Shown piece by piece: positions 59,201 through 64,000 of a stretch of DNA of 64,000 nucleotides (position 1 is the stretch's first letter; every line of letters begins with the position of its first letter). A model generated the notes under the pieces. The model did no database searches and was not told the DNA's origin. It saw only the letters and a program-made list of their open reading frames with translations. Source of the stretch: 13-2-20CM-66-19 sp963760225 (GTDB lineage: Bacteria > Pseudomonadota > Gammaproteobacteria > Steroidobacterales > Steroidobacteraceae); assembly GCA_963760225.1 (NCBI GenBank), contig CAVXCD010000003.1, forward strand, positions 1,736,001-1,800,000. Direction: 5' to 3'. The position numbers and the translations under genes are program-made.

Positions 59201-59422
59201 AGTGGTCTGCGCGGTGCGCTCGCTCTGCAGCACCAGCCGCGTAGCCATCTCGTCGGGCGACAGCCCGGTGTAGCGCCAGATGGCGGCGACCACCGGAATG
59301 TTTATGTTGGGGAAGATGTCGGTCGGAGTGCGCAGGATCGCGGACACGCCGAGCAGCGTGATGACGATCGCCAGCACCAGGAACGTGTAGGGGCGCCGCA
59401 GCGCCAGTTGGACGATCCACAT
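56267..59422 (-). CDS. RND-family efflux permease
   Basis: 1051 aa, full size. Opens with IVQLALRRPYTFLVLAIVIT and DIFPNINIPVV; TM4 has the proton-relay DD in GGLALAVGILVDDATVTIENI. Later helices include FLFIPM-type and GAIMCMGVATANSVLVVSFA. Two large periplasmic loops are present. Proton-driven export of drugs or other hydrophobic compounds; substrate not readable. First gene of RND-adaptor-OMF, 192 bp after the response-regulator gene on the same strand, which may control it. Confidence 0.94.
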   Translation of the reverse strand: MWIVQLALRRPYTFLVLAIVITLLGVSAILRTPTDIFPNINIPVVAAIWRYTGLSPDEMATRLVLQSERTAQTTVNDVEHTESQNLTGVSVVKYFFQPGVNEELSFAQITGVSQTGLRQAPPGTTPPFILAYNASSVPVLQLALSSPSLSEAQLFDLGNNIIRTGLATVQGASMPYPYGGLQRQVQVDLDPERLRAKGLSGNDVTNALAAQNSILPAGTQKIGDREYFVTVNANPRTVAELNDLPITNRNGNVVYVRDVAYVRDGSPPQTNIVRRDGHRGVLMSVLKTGSASTLDIIRNIKQRLPRIREQLPPGFNVDLVGDQSIFVRAAIDGVVREAVIAAALTGLMILLFLGSWRSTIIIAISIPLSILTSIICLSWLGETINIMTLGGLALAVGILVDDATVTIENINMHLEQGQEVEEAILNGAHEIALPALVSTLAICIVFVPMFMLAGIARYLFIPMAEAVVFAMLASYLLSRTLVPTLAKYWLQRHQPHAAAAPRGVFGRLQGGFEQWFTRVRSRYHDLLERALHSGSRFALPFLGAMAVTALLAFPLGHYLPGLGRDFFPAVDAGQIKLHVRAPTGLRIEDTAALCDHIEATIRELIPAREIATIVDNIGLPYSGINTAYSTSAPVGPGDADIFVNLTSDHHPTAQYVHRLRARLTELYPSTTFAFLPADMVSQILNFGLPSPLDVQVAGFKVADNLKYANQLLARLHSIPGVVDLRIQQAYDYPTLRVNVDRSKAALLGLTETDVASDLLTSLSGSSQNTLSFWIDPNGTQYPVVAQTPQFRVATLSDLETTPVTALSGVGGDQLLANLAAVRREVTPAVVSHYDATPVFDIFGSVEGSDLGFVAAQIDKVVAGMRHGLPHGSYVTVRGQVKTMTDSFDGLLVGLAGAVVLVYLLIVVNFQSWRDPFIIITALPAALAGIVWMLFLTHTSVSVPSLTGAIMCMGVATANSVLVVSFARQRMDAGDDALHAALQAGFTRFRPVLMTALAMIIGMVPMAIGLGEGGEQNAPLGRAVIGGLVFATVATLFFVPTVFTLVHGRRSH

Positions 59423-59614
59423 GGCGGCAGCACCTTAGCGCAGCGAGCGGCCGGCGGCGGTTACGCCGGGTAGCGCGCGCATTTCAGGTGAAACGCACGC
59501 TGCAAGCGCGCGGCGACATGCCGCCCCGACAGTGGTGCTGGCGGCCGTGCCGGCCGCGGCTACGCGCGCTCGAGTGGCGCGCCAAGGGGCCTCAAGGCAA
59601 TGGCGCCGGCGGTT

Positions 59615-60343
59615 TCAGTACACGGCTTCCACCGGGACGGCTACGCGGTAACCGACGCCACGCTCGGTGACGATGATGCGCGGCTCAGCCGGATCGGGCT
59701 CGATCTTGCGGCGCAGGCGCAGGATCTGCACGTCGATGGCGCGGTCGTAGACCTCGTTGTCGTAGCGGCGGCTCAGCTCGATCAGCTGGTCGCGCGTCAC
59801 TACGCGGTTGGCGGTGGCCAGCAGCGCGGCGAGCAGATTGAACTCGCCGTTGCTCAAGGAGACGCTCGCGCCGTCCGCGCCGATCAGGCGCCGCGTGCGC
59901 AGGTTGAGCTCCCAGCCGGGCAGGCGGTAGGCGCGGCACACCGGCGCCCCGTGCACTTCCTTGCCGGCATGGGTACGTCGCAGCACGGTGCGGATGCGGG
60001 CCAGCAGCTCGCGCGGGCTGAAGGGCTTGGTGAGGTAGTCGTCCGCGCCGAGCTCGAGCCCCATGACGCGATCGGCCTCCTCGGTGCGTCCGGTGAGGAT
60101 GATGACCGGGATCTGCGAATCGGCGCGCAGCTCGCGCAGCAGCTGCATGCCGTCCTCGCCCGGCAGGCGCAGATCAAGCAGCACCAGGTCGAGCACCTGG
60201 CTGCGCAGCGCGGCGGCGAAGCCGGCACCGTCCACCGCGGCGCTGACGCGGAAATCGTTGCGCCCGAGGTACTCGTCGACCAGCTGACGGATCGCGGCGT
60301 CATCATCCACGACCAGCACGTGCGGCAGCGGCGCCTGCGTCAT
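59615..60343 (-). CDS. OmpR-family response regulator
   Basis: 242 aa. Receiver with acid pair D13/D14, phospho-acceptor D57 (VLLDLRLPGEDG) and K106 (YLTKPFSP). C-terminal winged helix (VSLSNGEFNLLAALLATANR, RYDNEVYDRAIDVQILRLRRKI, IVTERGVGYRVAV). GGGGAGG precedes the ATG. Its start is only 14 bp from the divergent lone-receiver gene. It probably pairs with the hybrid kinase at 60675 and may regulate the efflux operon downstream on its own strand. Confidence 0.93.
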   Translation of the reverse strand: MTQAPLPHVLVVDDDAAIRQLVDEYLGRNDFRVSAAVDGAGFAAALRSQVLDLVLLDLRLPGEDGMQLLRELRADSQIPVIILTGRTEEADRVMGLELGADDYLTKPFSPRELLARIRTVLRRTHAGKEVHGAPVCRAYRLPGWELNLRTRRLIGADGASVSLSNGEFNLLAALLATANRVVTRDQLIELSRRYDNEVYDRAIDVQILRLRRKIEPDPAEPRIIVTERGVGYRVAVPVEAVY

Positions 60344-60357
60344 GGCGGGGCCTCCCC

Positions 60358-60735
60358 GTGAAGCGCGTGCTGGTGGTCGAGCATGATAGTCTTCACCGTG
60401 AGCTGATTCGCGAATGGCTCGAGGCCGGCGGGATGCAGGCAGTGTGGCCGCAGGCCGCTGCGGAACCCTTGCCGGACATCGACGCAGTACTGGTGGACGT
60501 GACGTGTCAGCAGCAGGCTCATGCGATCCTGGCATCCTGGCGGCGGGCGTACCCGCACGCGGTGCTGGTGCTCGCCTCCGGCCGCTTCTCCTCCGGGGAC
60601 ATGGCAAATGATGCCATGGCACTGAGACTGGGAGCGACCCGCATCCTCGCCAAGCCCTTTACGCGCAGCGACCTATGGCAAGCACTCGGCGTCCGGCCGG
60701 CTCCGGCGGCCTCCTGCGCACCGCCGCGCCGCTAG
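60358..60735 (+). CDS. Stand-alone receiver-domain protein
   Basis: 125 aa from GTG 60358. Receiver fold with phospho-acceptor D47 (DAVLVDVT), S74 and K99 (RILAKPF). The usual acid pair is E8/D10 with a His between, slightly degenerate. No output domain, so it could shuttle or sink phosphate for the hybrid kinase whose gene overlaps its 3' end by 61 nt. Initiation is weakly supported. Confidence 0.75.
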   Translation: MKRVLVVEHDSLHRELIREWLEAGGMQAVWPQAAAEPLPDIDAVLVDVTCQQQAHAILASWRRAYPHAVLVLASGRFSSGDMANDAMALRLGATRILAKPFTRSDLWQALGVRPAPAASCAPPRR

Positions 60736-62852
60736 CGGGCCCGACCCAAGGCGCGGGCGCGCGTACCGGCGGCCTGCGGCTGCGGCTGGTGCTCATCGTC
60801 GGCGCGGTCGGGGCTGCGGTATGGCTGTCGACGCTGTTCGATACGGTGCGCGACCGTGCCGCGACGCTCACCATGGCCGAGCGCCAGCACGACAACATTG
60901 CCGGCGCACTCGCCGAGCAGGCGGCCCGGGCGCTGCAGGCCACCGACCTCATCCTGCAGCAGGCGGCGCTGCTCGACCCGGACAACCTTCCCCCCGCGGA
61001 GCGCAGCGCGGTAACGGACCTGCTGCGCCGTCACATGAGCGGCGTGCCGCAGGTGCGCAACCTGTTCCTGTTCGATCCGCAGCGCCAACTGCACCTGAGC
61101 ACCGCGCCTAACGCCGGCAGCTACAGCGACCTGAGCGACCGCCCTTACTACCTCGCCCAGCGTGCGCGAGCAGACCTGGGCCTGTTCGTCAGCGGCCCGT
61201 TCATCAGCCGCGTGACCGGCGAGCCGACTTTCGTGTTGAGTCGGCGCCTGCCGGGGGACAACTTTCATGGGATCGTGGGGGCTGCGGTCGACGTCGCTTA
61301 CATCCGCGGCCTCTATCAGGCGCTCGACCTCGGTACCGGCAGCGCCGTGGAGCTGCTGCGCAGCGACGGTACGACGCTCGTCAGCCGCGATAGTCGCGCG
61401 CTAACCACCGGAGCATCGCCCTGGGCACGCGCCCTGCCGGCGCTCGGCAGCGCCGCGGCGCTGCACATGGTGCTCGAGGAGCCCCGCGGCGGGCGCGCGC
61501 GCATCAGCCTGCGCCGGGTGCCGGGTTATCCGGCGGTGGTCGCGGTCGCGCGCAGCGAGTCGAGCATCCTGGAAGGCTGGCGCGAGAACACCTGGAAGAC
61601 TCTCGTGCGCACCTTCGTGATCAGCGCGCTGGCCGCGGTGCTGCTGATCGCCTTCCTGCACCAGCTCGAGCGCCACGAGCTCCTCACGGCGCGGGCGCAC
61701 CAGTCACAGAAGCTCGAAGCGCTCGGCACCCTCGCCGGGGGAATCGCGCATGACTTCAACAACGTGCTCGGCGCCGTGCTCGGTTACGGCGAGCTCGCCA
61801 TGCAGGACGCCCCCGCCGGCAGCCCGCAGCGCCGCCACCTCGACCGGATCATCGTCGCCGCCAACCGCGCCCGTGACCTGGTGGCGCGCATCCTCGCCTT
61901 CAGCCGGCCGGGCGTCGGCAGCGTGCGGCCGGTAGCGCTGCAGCAGGTCATCAGTGAAGTGCACAGCCTGACGTGCGCCGCGCTGCCGCCCGGTGTCAGC
62001 GTCGACCTCGAGGTTCCGCGCCAGGCACTGGTCGCCGCAGGCGACGCGGCGCAGTTACACCAGATGCTGGCCAACCTGCTGACGAATGCGGTCCAGGCGG
62101 TCGCCGGCGGCGGCCGCGTGACACTGCGCGCCGCAGCGGTCACGGTAAGCGAGCCGCGCGATTGCACCGTAGGAAGGTTGCGGAGCGCGCGCTACGCGCG
62201 CCTCGACATCAGCGACACCGGACCTGGCATCGACGCCGCGCAGGTCGAGCGCATCTTCGAGCCGTTCTTCACCACCAAGGCGGTCGGCAGCGGCACCGGG
62301 CTCGGCCTGTCGCTGGTGCACGGCATCGTGCTCGATCACGACGCGGCGCTTGAGGTGACGAGCAGGCCCGGCTCCGGCACCACCTTCAGCGTCTACCTGC
62401 CGCTGAGCGACGGGGTACCGGCGCAAGAGCCGCCGCCGCGCAGCGCACCGGCCGGCAACGGCGAGACCATCCTGGTGGTCGACGATGAACCGAGCCTGGT
62501 GCACCTTGCCGAGGAGGTGCTCGCTGCGCTCGGCTACGAGCCGGTCGGCTGCGTCGGCGGCCGCGAGGCGCTGCGGGTGTTCGCCGCAAGTCCCCGGCGC
62601 TTCGACGCGGTGCTGACCGATGCGATCATGCCGGAGATGTCGGGCACGCAGCTCGTGCAGCAACTCAAGGCGCGCCGGCCGGAGTTGCCCGTGATCCTCA
62701 TGAGCGGCTTCGCCGGCCCGGACCTGCAGGCGCAGGCATTGGCGGCGGGCGCGCAGGCCGTGCTTGCCAAGCCGCTGACGAGCGCGGAGCTGGCGCACTG
62801 TCTGGCGGGGGTGCTCGCAGCGCAGCGCGAGTCGCAGCGCCTGGCGGTCTGA
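60675..62852 (+). CDS. Hybrid sensor histidine kinase, Cache-type input
   Basis: 725 aa. Membrane helix around residues 36-50 (LVLIVGAVGAAVWLS), a periplasmic double-Cache-like domain (VRNLFLFDPQRQLHLS, YSDLSDRPYYLAQRA, GLFVSGPFISRVTGEPTFVL), second helix FVISALAAVLLIAFL. HisKA box GGIAHDFNNVLG (His359), HATPase boxes (MLANLLTNAVQAV, DTGPGIDAAQVERIFEPFFTTK, GTGLGLSLVHG), then a C-terminal receiver (ILVVDDEPSLVHLAE, AVLTDAIMPEMSGTQ, LAKPL). Small-molecule input inferred from the Cache fold. Overlaps the lone receiver gene. Confidence 0.92.
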   Translation: MASTRRPAGSGGLLRTAAPLAGPTQGAGARTGGLRLRLVLIVGAVGAAVWLSTLFDTVRDRAATLTMAERQHDNIAGALAEQAARALQATDLILQQAALLDPDNLPPAERSAVTDLLRRHMSGVPQVRNLFLFDPQRQLHLSTAPNAGSYSDLSDRPYYLAQRARADLGLFVSGPFISRVTGEPTFVLSRRLPGDNFHGIVGAAVDVAYIRGLYQALDLGTGSAVELLRSDGTTLVSRDSRALTTGASPWARALPALGSAAALHMVLEEPRGGRARISLRRVPGYPAVVAVARSESSILEGWRENTWKTLVRTFVISALAAVLLIAFLHQLERHELLTARAHQSQKLEALGTLAGGIAHDFNNVLGAVLGYGELAMQDAPAGSPQRRHLDRIIVAANRARDLVARILAFSRPGVGSVRPVALQQVISEVHSLTCAALPPGVSVDLEVPRQALVAAGDAAQLHQMLANLLTNAVQAVAGGGRVTLRAAAVTVSEPRDCTVGRLRSARYARLDISDTGPGIDAAQVERIFEPFFTTKAVGSGTGLGLSLVHGIVLDHDAALEVTSRPGSGTTFSVYLPLSDGVPAQEPPPRSAPAGNGETILVVDDEPSLVHLAEEVLAALGYEPVGCVGGREALRVFAASPRRFDAVLTDAIMPEMSGTQLVQQLKARRPELPVILMSGFAGPDLQAQALAAGAQAVLAKPLTSAELAHCLAGVLAAQRESQRLAV

Positions 62853-62945
62853 TTGTCCCCGGCGAGCCGGGAGATCTCTTTTACAATCGGTTGCACTTCA
62901 TGGGGCGGCCCGCTGTCATGCTGCGCGCGCTTTACCTGAGCCGGC

Positions 62946-64000
62946 ATGCAGCAAGACCCAACCGATCCTCAACCGGCGGAAATTCCAGGCGTAACCGTGC
63001 GCTTCCGCCGCTTTGCCTTGTGGGGGGCGGCTGCGGCTGTCGTGCTCGCGCTGGCCTTCGCCTGCTGGTGGTGGTTGGTGCGCGCGCCGCCACTGCATTA
63101 CGTCACCGCACGCGTGACGCGCGGGGACATCCAGCGCTCGGTCAGCATGACCGGTGCGTTGAATCCGGTAGTGACCGCGCAGGTGGGCTCCTACGTCTCC
63201 GGGAACATCAAGTCCTGGTCCTGCGACTACAACACCCTGGTGAAGGTCGGGCAGCGCTGCGCCCTGATTGACCCGTTGCCCTTTCAGGTCGTCGTCGACC
63301 AGGACGAAGCGAACGTGCGCACCGGGATGGCTCAGCTCGCCAAGGACCGCGCCGCGGTCAAGAACGCCGCGCTGATCTATGAGCACGACACCAAGCTGAT
63401 CGGGGAGGGCATCGTGTCGCAGGAAACCCTCGACAACGATAAGGCGACCCTCGATGAGGACAAGGCGCAGGTCAATCTCGATATGGCCACCAGCGGCGCC
63501 CAGAAGGCCGTGCTGCACGCCGCACAGGTGAATCTCGCCTACACCAACATCGTCTCCCCGGTCGATGGCATGGTCATCACGCGCTACATCGACGTCGGTC
63601 AGACCGTGGTGTCGAGCCTGCAGAGCTCGACGCTGTTCCTGATCGGCAAGGACATGCGCAATATGCAGGTGGACACCAACGTCAGCGAGGCCGACGTGGG
63701 TGAGGTGGCCCCGGGGCAGAAAGCCACCTTCACCGTGCAGGCGTTTCCCAACCGCACCTTTGTCGGCAAAGTACGCCAGATCCGCGAAGGACCGATCACT
63801 GTACAGAACGTGGTGACCTACGACGTCGTCGTCGACGTGCCGAACGAGGATTTCAAGCTGCTGCCGGGGATGACGGCCGATGCGCACATCATCACGGCCG
63901 AGCGGCTCAACGTACTGCGCGTGCCGCTGCCGGCGATTCGCTTCACGCCCGAGGGACTGGCTCATGAGGCTGGCGAGTCCGGCGCTGAGCACGCGCATCG
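62946..64000 (+). CDS. MacA-like ABC/RND efflux adaptor, C-terminus beyond right edge
   Basis: Open for 351 codons from ATG 62946 to the window end. N-terminal membrane anchor (LWGAAAAVVLALAFACWWWLV), TARVTRGDIQRSVSMTGALNP, lipoyl half, coiled-coil arm (DNDKATLDEDKAQVNLDMAT), NIVSPVDGMVITRYIDVGQTV, and YDVVVDVPNEDFKLLPGMTA, which is the MacA signature end. A MacB-type ABC permease would be expected next. The 93 bp before it show no clear feature. Confidence 0.9.
   Translation, partial: MQQDPTDPQPAEIPGVTVRFRRFALWGAAAAVVLALAFACWWWLVRAPPLHYVTARVTRGDIQRSVSMTGALNPVVTAQVGSYVSGNIKSWSCDYNTLVKVGQRCALIDPLPFQVVVDQDEANVRTGMAQLAKDRAAVKNAALIYEHDTKLIGEGIVSQETLDNDKATLDEDKAQVNLDMATSGAQKAVLHAAQVNLAYTNIVSPVDGMVITRYIDVGQTVVSSLQSSTLFLIGKDMRNMQVDTNVSEADVGEVAPGQKATFTVQAFPNRTFVGKVRQIREGPITVQNVVTYDVVVDVPNEDFKLLPGMTADAHIITAERLNVLRVPLPAIRFTPEGLAHEAGESGAEHAH

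Noticed and set aside
57827..59473. A 548-codon plus-strand frame opposite the RND permease
   Set aside because: Shadow of a full-length, motif-complete RND gene.
59488..59670. A short plus-strand frame in the gap before the response-regulator gene
   Set aside because: Arg/Pro-rich, no initiation signal, overlaps the 3' end of the regulator gene antisense.

Overview
The window is strongly GC-rich and densely coded. There are no gene-free gaps above 300 bp; the largest is 288 bp, at 32492-32779. It reads as chromosomal DNA of a Gram-negative proteobacterium, with outer-membrane barrel, lipoprotein, TolC/RND and System I cytochrome c maturation genes. A gammaproteobacterium is my best guess, but nothing here fixes the genus. 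There is no CRISPR array, transposase or phage gene.

Layout. 1-3.8 kb holds a partial outer-membrane barrel, msrB-pirin, a Tat-exported D-amino-acid-oxidase-like flavoprotein with an apparently permuted domain order, and a histone-like basic protein. 3.8-10.2 kb (minus) is a three-gene unit: an exported 14-WD40 caspase-like protein followed by two exported tandem paralogues of unknown function. 10.35-10.75 kb is an orphan Rap1a/Tai-like protein. 10.7-26.9 kb is an apparent glycine betaine island: soxBDAG, a DMGDH-like oxidase and an MHS-type transporter on the minus strand, a divergent OsmF/YehZYXW-type ABC importer, a desaturase-fold membrane protein, and an MttB-family methyltransferase with a PhnD-like binding protein.

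26.9-30.3 kb is the most interesting block. A SLOG domain protein with four predicted membrane helices (SLATT-like) stands divergently from a heme-c sensor (Tll0287-like plus HAMP), which is followed 6 nt later by a TIR protein. It could be an undescribed TIR/SLOG nucleotide-signalling system.

30.3-35.4 kb carries a PhyH dioxygenase, an RND adaptor preceded by a 69-aa RND stub, a HAF-repeat exported protein and a disrupted receiver-GGDEF gene. tRNA-Leu(TAA) lies at 35.4 kb. 35.7-42.4 kb is a complete ccmABCDEFGHI operon. 42.6-43.5 kb has a KGG-repeat stress protein and a half-size EamA transporter. 43.6-49.9 kb is a TPP-riboswitch-led thiC-thiO-thiS-thiG-thiE-thiF-thiD operon. 50-53.6 kb encodes a DUF4382 lipoprotein and an RNB ribonuclease. 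53.6-59.4 kb is an RND-adaptor-OMF efflux operon (minus). 59.6-62.9 kb holds an OmpR-type regulator, a lone receiver and a hybrid histidine kinase. A MacA-like adaptor runs off the right edge.

Five places (soxD, mttB twice, the GGDEF gene, thiF) look like single-base indels that break or fuse otherwise textbook proteins. This pattern fits residual assembly error at least as well as real gene decay, so those gene models should be checked on reads before biological conclusions are drawn.
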